DNA from: Owenia fusiformis
Taxonomy: Eukaryota > Annelida > Polychaeta > Sabellida > Oweniidae
Assembly: GCA_903813345.2 (NCBI GenBank)
Contig: CAIIXF020000001.1
Coordinates: 43,123,366 to 43,187,365, forward strand
DNA: 64,000 nucleotides
Direction: 5' to 3'
How positions within the stretch are numbered: the stretch's first letter is position 1; each line of letters opens with the position of its first letter. The translations under genes were made by a program, and so were the position numbers. Below, piece after piece: positions 43,601 to 52,144 of this stretch. The notes under the pieces are model-generated. The model was not told the origin of the DNA. It did not search any database and worked only from the letters and a program-made list of their open reading frames with translations.

Positions 43601-46600
43601 AACACATTGGAGTAAGACAGGAATCTGTCAACTACCTGGGATTCTCTAACATGCACCAGACCCCCATATACACTGTGCTGATTCAGGAGACTGACAAAGC
43701 CAGGTAACACTTTACCACATTTTTATGTCCCCACCACATAGTGTGGGGCCATATTGTCGGCCTAGGCGCGTCCGTCCGTCTGTCCGTCCGTCTGTCCGTC
43801 CGTCCGTCTGTCCGTCCGTACGTCCGAGAGTTTTCTCCAAAACCGCTACAGATATCACCTTCAAATTTTCAGGGATAACTTATGAGTGCATACAGATGTG
43901 GATGAAAAAAAATTAACTCGATACCTACTTCCTGTCGGCCATTTTGAAGTCAAATGCTAAAATCCTTGTCTGCAAACTTTAAGAAAAACGGCTTCACAGT
44001 TGCTTTTAAAACTTTAACATCTTGTTCAGCTCACTTCATTCTAGATCTGATTAGGTTTTGGACCTGTTAGCTCAGTCATGTCAGCCATTTTGAATGTCTT
44101 AAGAAAAGTTAGCGCACGATAATACTTTGTATCATATTGAATGGTGTTTTTGAGTTTTCATATTCTAACTATTTAGTAGCTTTATAAATAATTTCAGATG
44201 TACTTTGTTGTTAAAGCCTATGTTGTTGTTAACAGTATTTATATGTGATAATTTTGTAAAAAGAAATCAGCAAAAACTCATGATCACTTTTTTATTGTCA
44301 GCCATTTTGGATTTTTCCGTCCTAAAATCTTGTCTGTGGAGTCTTGTCTACGTGTTTTCAGGTGAACCGTTTGGTGGATCAATTCTTGATTTTCAGGGAT
44401 GATTCTTAGTATAAAAATCTAGATCTGATTAGTTTTTTGGCATTCTGGGTAAATGTCAAGGCAGCCATTTTGGATTTTCCGTCCTAAAATCTTGTCTGTA
44501 AAGTCTTGTCTACGCGTTTTCAGGTGAACTGTTTAGTAGATCAATTTCAAATTTTCAGGGATGATCCTTAATATGAAAATGTACAACTGATTAGTTTTTT
44601 GGCATTCTGGGTAATTGTCAAGGCAGCCATTTTGGATTTTCCGTCCTAAAATATTGTCTGTAAAGTCTTGTCTACGCATTTCCAGGTGAACAGTTCTGTA
44701 GATCAATTTCAAATTTTCAGGGATGATTCTTAGTATGAAAATCTAGATCTGATTAGTATTTGGGCATTCTGGGTAAATGCCAAGGCAGCCATTTTGGATT
44801 TTCCGTCCTAAAATCTTGTCTGTAGAGTTTTGTCTACGCATTTCCCGGTGAACCGTTTGGTAGATCAATTTCAAATTTTCAGGGATGATTCTTAATATGA
44901 AAATCTAGATCTGATCAGTTTTTTGGCATTCTGGATAAATGTCAAGGCAGCCATTTTGGATTTTCTGTCTTAAAATCCTGCCCATAAAGTCTTGTCTATG
45001 CGTTTTTAGGTGAACCGTTTTGTAGATCAATTTCAAATTTTCAGGGATGATTCTTAGTATGAAAATCTAGATCTGATTAGTTTTTTGGCATTCTGGATAA
45101 ATGCCAAGGCAGCCATTTTGGATTTCCGTCTTAAATTCCTGCCCGTAAAGTCTTGTCTACGCATTTTTAGGTGAACCGTTTTGTAGATCAATTTCAAATT
45201 TTCAGGGATGATGTCTTAGTATGAAAATCTAGATCTGATTAGTTTTTTGGCATTCTAGGTAAATTTTAAGGTGGCCATTTTGGATTTTCCATCATCAAAT
45301 TGTGTCGGTAAAGTCTTGTCTACTCATTTTTAGGATAACCATTTGACAGGATCACCCATAGGTGGGGACATTTTGTACACATTTGTGTTCTTGTGTTTAT
45401 TTATCACTTAGAATGACATGCACTTGACTATTTCTTGAAAAGATATTGTAAATGATTCTTTGAGTTTGATCATGTATTTCATATTTTGTCATGAAAAACT
45501 ATTGAAAATCAGGAATCATAATTCATGATACTTTCGAAAATGACTTCCAGATAACTTGCAGTTTCATTTTAAATGGATGAATTTATCTTAGAGTATGGAC
45601 ACCAGTTCTATTGAAAACTTGCTAAAAAATGTTGGGCTATTTTATTTTTAGTAAGAAGATCCGTGAGATGGTGGATAGTGCTATTTCCCAATGTAGAAGG
45701 GACACTCTATGGCAACGTATGTTGCTAGGGGACCAGTTGGTAGATGATGGGAGGCGTAAGAAACGTAGCGAAACTGATGAAAGTCAAGACAGTGTAAGAT
45801 AATTTTCCATACAATCTATAAATGGAAAATTTTCCATTTAAGCTATATTATAATTTTGTATACTCAACAAAATGTTCCCATATTCCTCTCTTTTGTTCAT
45901 CTCATTTTAATAGATCTTAATGTATTAATGAAGCACAATTCAAATCAAATATTCATGTATATTATTGTTCAATTCAATTCAATATTCACATGTTTATGAG
46001 CAATATGTGACCCATCTGTCATCAACCAATCCTTGCCATTGTCATTATTATCCCATCGAACAAAGTTCGGAGGGATATAGGGAACGCCTCCGTACGTACG
46101 TCCGTCCGTCTGTCCGTCCGTCCGTCCGGGCAATAACTCAAATACCGTTGGCCCGGTTTTGTTCATATTTTGTACACATATACCCTATGGGGGTAGAAGT
46201 TCTGCTCGAAAGCCGATTTTCAAAATGGCTGCTCATTTCAAAATGGCGGCCATTTTAGTGCCGATTTTACAGTAATTTAGGTACAATATGTAAAACTGTA
46301 ATAGCAATATGTTTTAAGTGTAAAAAAATTATAAAGGACATTAATAAAGCTACAAATGTAGATATTAAAAAAAGCACATGGCAGCCATCTTGAAAAATGG
46401 CGGCCTTTACTCGTTATTTTATGATTTTTGCTGTAACTCGAAAAGTAGTGGAGCGATTTTGTTCATATTTGGTATGTGAATACTATAAGCATGGCACACT
46501 GTCCTGTGACACTTTTGGTAGAAGGCGGCCATTTTGAAAAAAAATTTGAAAAATGGCCGCCATTTTAACATATTTTACTATAACTCGAAAAGTAGTGGAG

Positions 46601-49253
46601 CGATTTTGTTCATATTTGGTATGTGAATACTATAAGCATGGCACACTGTCCTATGACACTTTTGGTAGAAGGCGGCCATTTTTCAAAATGGCCGCCATTT
46701 TAACGTATTTTACTATAACTCGAAAAGTAGGGAAGCAATTTTGTTCATATTTGGTATGTGAATACTATAAGCATGGCACACTGTCCTATGACACTTTTGG
46801 TAGAAGGCAGCCATTTTGAAAAATGGTCGCCATTTTAACGTATTTTACAATAACTCGAAAAGTAGTTCAGCGATTTTGTTCATATTTGGTATGTTTCATA
46901 TTTTATATGTGAATACTATAAGCATGGCACATTGTCTAATGACACTTTGGGTAGTAGGCGGCCATTTTGAAAAATGACCACCATTTTTACGTTTTTACTA
47001 TAACTTGAAAAGTAGTGAAGCGATTTTGTTCATATTTGATATGTGAATACTCACGAGCCTTGCACACTGTCTCATGACACTTGGATAGTAGGCAGCCATT
47101 TTAAAAAATGGCTGTCATTTTTACATTTTTTACTTATTTCACAAGTACATGTGTGCGATTTTTCAAAAATTTTATAGATGGCTACTTAAAGCATATTATT
47201 TCTTCTGATGACAACTTGGCTAACCATTTTGAAAATGGTGGCCTTTCTGGTGTGTTGTTTTATGATATTTGCTATATATTTCGTTTGTAAAATGCCAGCC
47301 ATTTCTGTTCGATGGGATTCGCTACGCTTTGGCGTTGACGTTGTTCTGGTTCTAATATATGCTACATGTCACTGTAACTTCCTATACTTTCCTATACTCT
47401 TGTAGGGTCTTACCAAGTTAACATTCATTGAATTCCAAGAGCTCATGCAAGTTGTTGAGAGGGAATCACTGAGGCAGATGGATCCACGATTGACCCCATT
47501 ACACAATATGAGTCAGTCTTGGTACAAGGGCTTGGTCAGAGTCTTGATGAACAAATACTCTGAAACACACAGATACTTCGCTAGCCCTGATGGGAAAGTC
47601 CAGTGTGTGGTAAGAGATTTTAAAATAAGAACCTTTTGTGTATGTAGTGAATTCATTCTAATGGTTATTGTGATTTACAGTAGAGCCTTGGTGATTGTGG
47701 AATTCGCAGCCATCGTAACTCTAATGACAGTTAAAGATTTTGGAGTGAGAATTTTAAAAAAGATTTCAAAGAAAATCGTAAACAATTTATTGTGTATCCT
47801 TAGAATACAGTACTTATGTACATTGAAGTTGGCTGATAGTAAATTATGATTTCTATTTGTCAGGTTACATATGATTTACTTGTTCAGTACAAATATTCAA
47901 CTTTTTGAATGACCAACTTCTTGGACAAGTCACAAGAATTTCCAAGAATGTACAAATATATTTATTTGGTTATTGGAATGGTTGTTAATTTTGCGATATG
48001 ATGTTGGAGTTCAACTTGTTTCAGGCTATTCTGAACCCGAATTACTTGGACACATTTGCTATGTTGACAGTGGATTCCATCAACAATAAATCTGTGAGTA
48101 TAATTAAAGCTAAAAATGTTATTGAAATATAACAATGGAATATAATTTCTATAATCTTAAGATGTAAGGTACAAGTATGATGTACATTTAGACTAATTGT
48201 AAATGGCACCAATGGTTATTATCCCAACGAACTTCGTTCGTTAGGGATATAGTGAAGCCCTCCGTCCGTCCGTCCGTCAGTCCGTCAGTCCGTCAGTCAG
48301 TCCGTCCGTCTGTCCGGAAGATAACTCAAATACTAGTTGACAGATTTTCTTCATATTTAGTGGAAAGATGTATATTGGGGATTAGTTTTACGCAAAAAAA
48401 TGATGGCCACCGCTTTAAAAATGACGGGACTTTTTCGTAAAAATCATAAATTTTTCATTCTAAACCAAAGTAATTAATATTATTGTTTGAAATTTTGGTA
48501 GTGTATTCACAACATTTATCTATTTCACATATATTCCGTGTTTTTCATCCTGACCCCCAGGGGCCATGTATGGGGGGACAGGAAAACAGAAATTTTCGCT
48601 AATTTTTAGATCTTTCTGAAGTATAGCTTTATTATACTCAAATGAAAGGCAATTAAGAGTAGATTGCAAATATTGTATCTTTTTTCTGATTCGAGCCTTG
48701 TAAAATTCAAAATGGCCGTCTAATGTACGATTTCGCAATAATTTTTCGATCCCTTCAAAGTATGGCTATATTATACTCAAATTGGAGTAGATCACAATTA
48801 TGGTATTATTTTTCAGATTTGTACCTCAGAAAATTCAAAATGGCTGCTTTGCAGTAATTTGCAATTCTAAAATCTAATTTTTTCATTTTCAACCAAAGTA
48901 ATGAGTATAATTGATTGGAATTCGGTAATTGATATTTTGTTCGTTGGGATTTGCTACTCCGCGGAGTTGCCGTTATCTAGTTAATGACATGTTTATCCAA
49001 CAGTCCAATTCTAAAATTGTTACACTAATTTATATAACTTTACACAACAAAAGTCTGCTTCAAAAATCTGTCAAACAAAATAGCATAATTTATATTGATG
49101 GTCTCAATGTTTTAGGAACTTTGTGTTGTGTACAAGGAGCCCATCTTAGACAGCAGACTTCCAGCAAATAGTGGCAAACAGATCTACATGCAGAGCCATC
49201 TGGAAGGTTTCGTCAATGCCTGTTGCTTCCATATGTGGACTGGCTTGTTGTAG
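10916..49253 (+). CDS. SZT2: SZT2 (KICSTOR complex subunit), 3' two-thirds, 47 exons
   Basis: SZT2 is the large scaffold of KICSTOR (KPTN, ITFG2, SZT2, KICS2), which holds the GATOR1 GAP on the lysosome so that Rag GTPases and mTORC1 switch off when amino acids are scarce. The 47 exons join in frame into 9369 nt: 3122 residues and a TAG stop at 49251-49253. Blocks typical of animal SZT2 appear in the expected order: [104 protein letters not shown] and LELYSYNWA. Human SZT2 is about 3.4 kb of codons in all, with roughly 1050 residues before this point, so this homologue is longer; the extra length sits in the low-complexity exons 4 and 14. The gene continues left of the window. Exon lists are in the block entries that follow. 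Residue numbers there count from the first visible residue. Confidence 0.93.
11308..14850 (-). mobile_element. 5'-truncated L1/Tx1-like non-LTR retrotransposon
   Basis: A 3.5-kb LINE copy sits antisense in an SZT2 intron. Direct 18-bp repeats TGAATATGAAAGGCTGTT flank it exactly at 11290-11307 and 14851-14868, the hallmark of target-primed reverse transcription. On its own strand it ends in an A-rich tail (11308-11335). The 5' end is cut inside the endonuclease domain: the frame stays open up to the boundary at 14850 with no start codon. The single long frame without stops and the perfect duplications point to a young insertion. It matters to the host only as intron content. Confidence 0.93.
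11405..14850 (-). CDS. LINE ORF2: endonuclease (partial) and reverse transcriptase
   Basis: The frame is open for 1148 codons; the first ATG-like codon is a GTG at 14818, so numbering here starts there. An APE-type endonuclease remnant shows YAPN (14-17), GDLN (47-50), RIDYIL and SDHK (127-130). The N-terminal part of that domain, with its first catalytic residues, is missing. The reverse transcriptase has [11 protein letters not shown], a LDFQKAFDS block with Asp about 496, a [11 protein letters not shown] block and the YADD catalytic box at 596-599. A C-terminal zinc-knuckle-like C-x2-C...H-x4-C lies near 1027-1045. The [12 protein letters not shown] linker is typical of the L1/Tx1 group. 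With part of the endonuclease gone, this copy is probably not autonomous. Confidence 0.9.
16671..17051. mobile_element. Small inverted-repeat DNA element (hAT-like MITE?)
   Basis: Perfect 14-bp terminal inverted repeats, CAGGCCTGTCAACT at 16671-16684 and its complement at 17038-17051, bound 381 bp without a transposase. ATTTCA is directly repeated on both sides (16665-16670, 17052-17057). The CAGG...TGTCAA end resembles hAT ends, which normally give 8-bp duplications; only 6 bp match here, so the superfamily is uncertain. It lies in the SZT2 intron after exon 4. Confidence 0.75.
17706..19729 (+). CDS. SZT2: SZT2 exons 5-9 of this window
   Basis: Exons 17706-17860, 18127-18251, 18619-18868, 19140-19203 and 19466-19729 encode about residues 487-772. 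Exon 5 contains [18 protein letters not shown], matching the vertebrate EIDITPFLLALCGH region. Exon 7 ends with [18 protein letters not shown] and a run of phenylalanines, matching the family block F..VPSNPHYFF. Exon 9 carries the strongly conserved [17 protein letters not shown] and ends at RHLPTCLG. The exon 5 acceptor (17701-17705, TTCAAG) has a poor pyrimidine tract, but only this choice keeps the frame open and restores the conserved block. Confidence 0.88.
19922..23046 (+). CDS. SZT2: SZT2 exons 10-14 of this window
   Basis: Exons 19922-20153, 20390-20654, 20989-21212, 21403-21586 and 21906-23046 encode about residues 773-1454. Exon 11 holds [17 protein letters not shown] and [16 protein letters not shown], both family blocks. 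Exon 12 continues with [19 protein letters not shown]. Exon 14 (1141 nt) is low complexity: first an acidic Glu/Lys/Asp-rich stretch, then a basic Ser/Arg/His stretch with repeated R-H-(S/T/A)-S-G motifs at about 22754-22985. It is likely a disordered linker and accounts for much of the extra length over the human protein. Its donor (GTTGGT at 23047) is weak, but the next exon restores frame and homology. Confidence 0.87.
20825..20954 (+). mobile_element. Degenerate H1-family Helitron/pearl-like fragment (copy C)
   Basis: The stretch has GGTGGTGACATATTG near its left side and ends in ATTTTGTCATGTTAATGCTT, as in the full-length H1 copies at 36819 and 40051. The outer left arm and the tandem core are missing. 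It is in the sense of SZT2, with its right end about 34 nt before exon 12 (20989). Confidence 0.55.
23236..26966 (+). CDS. SZT2: SZT2 exons 15-21 of this window
   Basis: Exons 23236-23377, 23539-23626, 24034-24075, 24408-24537, 24746-25004, 25398-25483 and 26775-26966 encode about residues 1455-1767. Exon 15 has [20 protein letters not shown]. Exon 16 has a second in-frame acceptor at 23568, which would start it at 23569 and remove ten residues ([10 protein letters not shown]). Exon 17 is a 42-nt micro-exon, [14 protein letters not shown]. Exon 18 has [20 protein letters not shown], conserved in the family. Exon 19 carries the most conserved part of the protein, [12 protein letters not shown] and [20 protein letters not shown]. 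Exon 21 ends in [12 protein letters not shown]. The intron before exon 21 contains the long inverted-repeat element at about 25751-26473. Confidence 0.9.
24218..24252 (+). repeat. Short tandem repeat in SZT2 intron
   Basis: Three near-identical units of CATCTATAATG (first unit imperfect) lie between exons 17 and 18. No function is suggested. Confidence 0.7.
25751..26473. mobile_element. DNA element with long terminal inverted repeats
   Basis: The left end GAACCCCCGATAAGGAGAGC at 25751 continues for 34 bp and is matched perfectly, in reverse complement, at about 26440-26473. Beyond that the arms stay similar for about 70 bp (shared TTTTATTCTG and GATCATC blocks). The 0.7-kb interior has no transposase frame. 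The target duplication is unclear because the outermost bases may extend a few nucleotides further. It lies in the SZT2 intron between exons 20 and 21. Confidence 0.85.
27519..30724 (+). CDS. SZT2: SZT2 exons 22-28 of this window
   Basis: Exons 27519-27643, 27949-28113, 28409-28490, 28798-28968, 29924-30142, 30247-30392 and 30574-30724 encode about residues 1768-2120. Recognisable blocks are [79 protein letters not shown] and a Phe/Trp block before a KKLG end. Exon 27 has a tandem TAGTAG acceptor (30241-30246), so its first residues can be S or I-G without loss of frame. The intron before exon 26 holds a 40-bp minisatellite at 29341-29520. Confidence 0.9.
27661..27712 (+). repeat. GTTT-type simple repeat
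   Basis: Imperfect GTTT units follow the exon 22 donor in SZT2. This is ordinary microsatellite sequence. Confidence 0.8.
29341..29520 (+). repeat. 40-bp minisatellite in SZT2 intron
   Basis: About four and a half copies of a 40-bp unit (GGATATTGTGACGATATACT and CCGGGAAACCAATATGCGGA in sequence) lie in the intron between exons 25 and 26. Units differ at a few positions. Because the unit is not a multiple of three, the open frames across it are accidental. Confidence 0.9.
31028..39078 (+). CDS. SZT2: SZT2 exons 29-36 of this window
   Basis: Exons 31028-31224, 31385-31544, 31844-32019, 34873-35037, 35888-35984, 36279-36455, 38542-38711 and 38983-39078 encode about residues 2121-2533. Exon 32 has [20 protein letters not shown] and a conserved [15 protein letters not shown] block. 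Exon 35 has [17 protein letters not shown]. Exon 36 is proline-rich. The donor of exon 30 lies inside a 47-bp unit repeated three times (31542-31682). Exons 32 and 35 follow Helitron-like elements that end only 24 and 18 nt before them. The intron between exons 31 and 32 also holds a TTAA-flanked piggyBac-like element. Confidence 0.9.
31542..31682 (+). repeat. 47-bp unit in three perfect copies spanning an exon end
   Basis: The units start at 31542, 31589 and 31636 and each begins GATGTAAGTG. The first three bases of unit 1 are the last three coding bases of SZT2 exon 30, and the next six are its splice donor. The repeat therefore multiplies the donor: three identical GT sites 47 nt apart. 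Use of the second or third would add 47 or 94 nt and meet a stop at once (TGA inside GTAAGTGA). Confidence 0.95.
32083..33331 (+). mobile_element. piggyBac-like non-autonomous element with TTAA target sites
   Basis: Perfect 14-bp terminal inverted repeats, AGGGACCCAACACC at 32083 and its complement ending at 33331, are each bordered by TTAA (32079-32082, 33332-33335). TTAA target sites and short repeats starting in a G/C triplet are typical of piggyBac. The 1.25-kb interior has no transposase domain that I can recognise, only the short exon-like frame at 32609-32684. It lies in the SZT2 intron between exons 31 and 32. Confidence 0.75.
32609..32684 (+). other. Exon-like short frame inside the piggyBac-like element
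   Basis: ATG at 32609 opens [18 protein letters not shown], highly charged, and after 25 codons and one base runs into a consensus donor GTAAGT at 32685. It looks like a first coding exon, perhaps of the element's former gene or of captured sequence. I recognise no family and see no second exon. Confidence 0.3.
33641..34848 (+). mobile_element. Helitron/pearl-like element, family H2
   Basis: The left end TCGTACCT pairs with AGGTACGA after a six-base loop, followed by ATATTG. The right end repeats AGGTACGA-ATATTG (34819) and stops at GCCTTG, giving asymmetric inverted ends. A GGC-rich simple stretch (33680-33722) comes next, then about six tandem units of roughly 160 bp containing TTTCCAGCCAAACC, TTTTCAGGGATGTTTCTACA, GGCATTCTGGGTAAAT and GGCCATTTTGGATTTTCCGT. 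The flanks are A at the left and T at the right, as for Helitron insertions. There is no coding capacity. The right end lies 24 nt before SZT2 exon 32. Confidence 0.8.
35318..35553 (+). repeat. 21-bp minisatellite with 84-bp higher-order structure
   Basis: The unit ATTGCCATGAGATTGTACCC plus A repeats about eleven times in the intron after exon 32. Four variant units form a block that recurs almost unchanged, so an 84-bp higher-order duplication followed the first expansion. The 21-bp period keeps frames open on both strands, which explains long but meaningless repetitive open frames. Confidence 0.9.
36819..38523 (+). mobile_element. Helitron/pearl-like element, family H1 copy A
   Basis: The left end TGTCACCAC pairs with GTGGTGACA across a short loop, then ATATTGTTATGGTCTCCG follows. 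After GGCGGTTGGCGTCC repeats (36868-36932) come about ten tandem units of roughly 135-150 bp. The right end has GTGGTGACA again (38495), a hairpin TGACATTTTGTCA (38498-38510) and GTTAATGC-CTTG before T. Each core unit holds TGACCT and AGGTCA half-sites. There is no protein. The right end is 18 nt before SZT2 exon 35. Confidence 0.85.
39416..49253 (+). CDS. SZT2: SZT2 exons 37-47 of this window, C-terminus
   Basis: Exons 39416-39639, 39847-39959, 41646-41749, 42045-42258, 42624-42754, 43038-43305, 43541-43703, 45652-45793, 47406-47609, 48025-48093 and 49116-49253 encode about residues 2534-3122. Conserved segments include [78 protein letters not shown] and [20 protein letters not shown]. The last exon ends with [12 protein letters not shown] and a TAG stop. 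Four Helitron-like elements sit in these introns (40051-41500, 43726-45393, 46051-47349, 48222-48980). None interrupts coding sequence. Confidence 0.92.
40051..41500 (+). mobile_element. Helitron/pearl-like element, family H1 copy B
   Basis: This second full copy has the same ends as copy A (TGTCACCAC at 40051, GTGGTGACA at 41471, hairpin and GCCTTG at 41500) and the same core unit in about nine imperfect repeats. The left flank is A and the right flank T. The core differs from copy A in unit number and local rearrangement. It lies between SZT2 exons 38 and 39, same orientation as the gene. Confidence 0.85.
43726..45393 (+). mobile_element. Helitron/pearl-like element, family H3
   Basis: The left end TGTCCCCAC (43726) has an imperfect hairpin partner GTGGGGCCA followed by TATTG. 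The right end has GTGGGGACA (45362), then TTTTGTACACATTTGTGTTC and TTG before T. A GTCC/GTCT microsatellite occupies about 43764-43820. The core is about nine units of roughly 160 bp with TTTTCAGGGATGATTCTTAG, GGCATTCTGGGTAAAT and GCAGCCATTTTGGATTTTCC. The core is clearly related to H2 although the ends are not. The left end is 22 nt after the exon 43 donor junction. Confidence 0.82.
46051..47349 (+). mobile_element. Helitron-like element, family H4
   Basis: It starts A|TCCCATCGAAC with an inner partner GTTCGGAGGGA, then a GTCC-type microsatellite (about 46091-46130). The right end has GTTCGATGGGA (47307), a hairpin ACGC-TTTG-GCGT (47324-47335), ten bases and CTGG before T. 5'-TC, a 3' hairpin plus CTRR, and insertion between A and T are the canonical Helitron signature. 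The core is at least five units of about 135-147 bp, each with ATAACTCGAAAAGTAGT and AAAATGGC(G/C)GCCATTTT. The right end is 56 nt before SZT2 exon 45. Confidence 0.83.
48222..48980 (+). mobile_element. Helitron-like element, family H5
   Basis: It starts A|TCCCAACGAAC with the hairpin partner GTTCGTTAGGGA, then a GTCC/GTCA microsatellite (48257-48315). The right end has GTTCGTTGGGA (48939), a perfect palindrome ACTCCGCGGAGT (48956-48967), nine bases and CTAG before T. The termini are canonical for a Helitron. The short AT-rich interior has two diverged units with ATTCAAAATGGC and no protein. It lies between SZT2 exons 46 and 47. Confidence 0.83.
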
Positions 49254-51387
49254 GAAGTCATTCTTGAGATATAAACATTTCAAGTCCATGTTTTTTGTGA
49301 TTTCACATTGTATATCTGAGCACCATTCGAGTGATTGAAAGGGTGTTTAAAAGGTATTACTATGAGGGGATATTGAGATATAACCTGAAGTTATGGTTGA
49401 CAAGAAACGTAACATATGGAAACATATGGGAACATAATGTACAACATTGATACAGAAAGAACTGTTGTAAATCATTATTATGGAACTGACAAAAAGATGA
49501 TGGGTAGATATTTAAACATTTTAAGTGAGAGTTCAAAAATGGAACAGAGTTAGTAAAGCATAATATTCAAGAGTTATGTCAACTGGAGAACATGTATATG
49601 ATAAAGTAATATGACATGTATATTGCAAATTGACTTTGTTCACAAAAGTGACACTTAGAGATGTGTCAGATGTTGCATATAAACAGTAGGTGTATAAGTG
49701 AGATATAACACAGTATGCTGTGTAACAAGTCATGGCAAATTCAAAAAATAAAAAGAATACAATCAATCGTACGGGTATTGTAAAATCATAAAGATGCAAA
49801 AAATGGACATTTGAGTGACTTGTTGGGTGATCATGAAGATAGAGATGAAATTTGGTCAGAATGGCTTTGCTGACTCAGTTGGTATTGTAACATTCAGTGG
49901 GCATATAGTAACATTTTATGGTAAAATGTTACTTAAAAGATATTTCATTTGAAATGTTGAAAAAGTGATATTAGTTTCATTGATGAAGCTTATCTTAAGT
50001 TTGATTAAGTTTTGATAAATGTAACCAAAATTGACACATTAACAGAAACTACCAAAGAACCTGCCATCTACTTGAGCCACCAAACACATTTCATTGTCAA
50101 CCTCAAGGGTAGTGTGTATTATTCAAATCCAGTGTGCTGTATAAGTATATATTCTGTGTGACTTCAGCAATGTAAATACTGCACACCAATGTATTGGGCA
50201 ACTAAGAAAACTGAATTGCATAAAATGCTAGCAAGTCAGATTGATCAGTTTGATAAAGTAACAAAAAGTAAAAATTATTTGGTCAAAGCAACTTAAGTTT
50301 GGCTTTCAGATTTTACTTAAGTATTTATTGTGAATGAGTTATGGAAGCTGATCTGTGATATTTGGAGCGAAATACATCAATCTTCATGCACCATTTGTCA
50401 TAATATAACCACCCCCTCCCACATGTGCAGGGTTTATGGATTGAACGTTTTAGTTTCTTTAGGTGTCTTGGTCTGATAATGCCCAGATGCAAATTTCACA
50501 TTTGTGACTCCTCACTGACCATTGAGATGAAATAGGGGATAATATTCCCTTATTGGTGGAGGGATGTTGTGGGGATGAAATTGGTCTTTGGACATATGGT
50601 TCATTACATATTCAGTCCTGCATCTGGGTATGATAATCAACATTAGGACAACTTGGAGTCTAGGACATGTTAAATAAATTATTTTTAAATTGAGACTATA
50701 CTGCACTTCAAATGTTGGGTAAATGTATATTACTTTGAGAAATGGCTGCAAGGAAACATTAGAAAATAAAACACATGTACTGTAAGATGGATTCATGATT
50801 AAGATCTCAAAGGACTTTCTTGTTTCTCAATTTTCAGGGTATATGAAAGAGAATATAAAAATATTTGTATCATATCTTTCTTAAATATGAAAGTAAATTA
50901 TCATAAACTTAGTGATATATGTAGATGATAATGCTACAAGTACTGTTTGATAAAATTTGAAAAGTATTTTTGCTAGGTTACGAACACTAAAAATAATTGT
51001 CATATAAATCATTTTCTGGTCCATGCAGTTTTAAAACTTGTGTCTTATACACTGCAGGATGAAACCAACTGGATTTGTGGAAATAAAATGGTCGAAAAAG
51101 TATTCAATATTGAAAACCTGTGATTTCAGGATAAGTAAAATCTTGATTCCAAATATTTCACCATACAAAATTCTGATTGTCGCAAGTTTGCATGGCTAAG
51201 TATTTGGAATCCAGATTTTGATTTAGATGAAATCTAAGATTTATCAATTTTTTGTCCACCCTTCAGGATGAGTCTAACTCCAGTTAGTTCCACCCTGCTG
51301 TGAATCATTGTTTTTAAAACCCTCTAAAAAGGGAATTGGATGAAGAATTATTTGAATTTGTTATTACACAAGTAATATGATACTTAT

Positions 51388-52144
51388 TAGGGAGTTTAAG
51401 ATTAGCGTAAATAACCCATTTACCTATACCTATACGTAGTTTGTTATTACACTAAGCGGTATTTTACCTAAGTTACAGGGTTTACGATACGTAATTACCT
51501 ATAAATGGCCGAAGATAGGTAATTCGAAAACGTATGTTTTTATCAAACAAATTGTGTCATTTCTAGATCAAATATCATCCATTAAACTTTAAAATAGTAA
51601 CACCAAACATTTCTCATTCGATCTGCATAGAAATTAAGTGGTCGAACACATTCATTGATGCGATAAACGATGCCATGTGATGATGCATGAAATTGTTGAA
51701 TTTACAAATTCTTCATCAGTTTTGCTTATTGTAAATGTATGAAATCAGCCATTATATCGTGGTTTTAATTGTTTAACTTTACTATTTGGCCTCTCTCATT
51801 GCTGGATCATGCTAGAAATTTAACATTTCGGCTTAAGTCACTGCCCCATTAGCGGACCCTCAAGCATCACCCCCTCCCAACTACAGTAGCTACACCACAC
51901 ACCCTCTGAAGTATATAACAATTCTTGGAGGTGACATGTACTGGTATATGCTATATAAGCCATCGCATGGTTTTTATTCTATGATTAGGAGTTAATTTTA
52001 TCATAAATTGTAGCATACGGTTTCGTAGCCTTTTACGTTAATCTTAAACTCATTTTGCAATACGCATTACCTATACGTATCCGTAACAAACATATGGATA
52101 GGGATAGGTACACGTATATTTTTACGCTAATCTTAACCTCCCTA
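51388..52144. mobile_element. Inverted-repeat DNA element with probable TA target site
   Basis: Ends TA|GGGAGTTTAAGATTAGCGTA and, in reverse complement at the right, GGGAGGTTAAGATTAGCGTA match over about 22 bp with one difference. TA flanks both ends, as in Tc1/mariner insertions. Interior motifs such as ACCTATAC occur near both ends. No transposase frame is present. Confidence 0.7.

Noticed and set aside
47445-47849. 134-residue plus-strand frame
   Set aside because: SZT2 exon 45 read through its donor at 47610; the extension is intronic.
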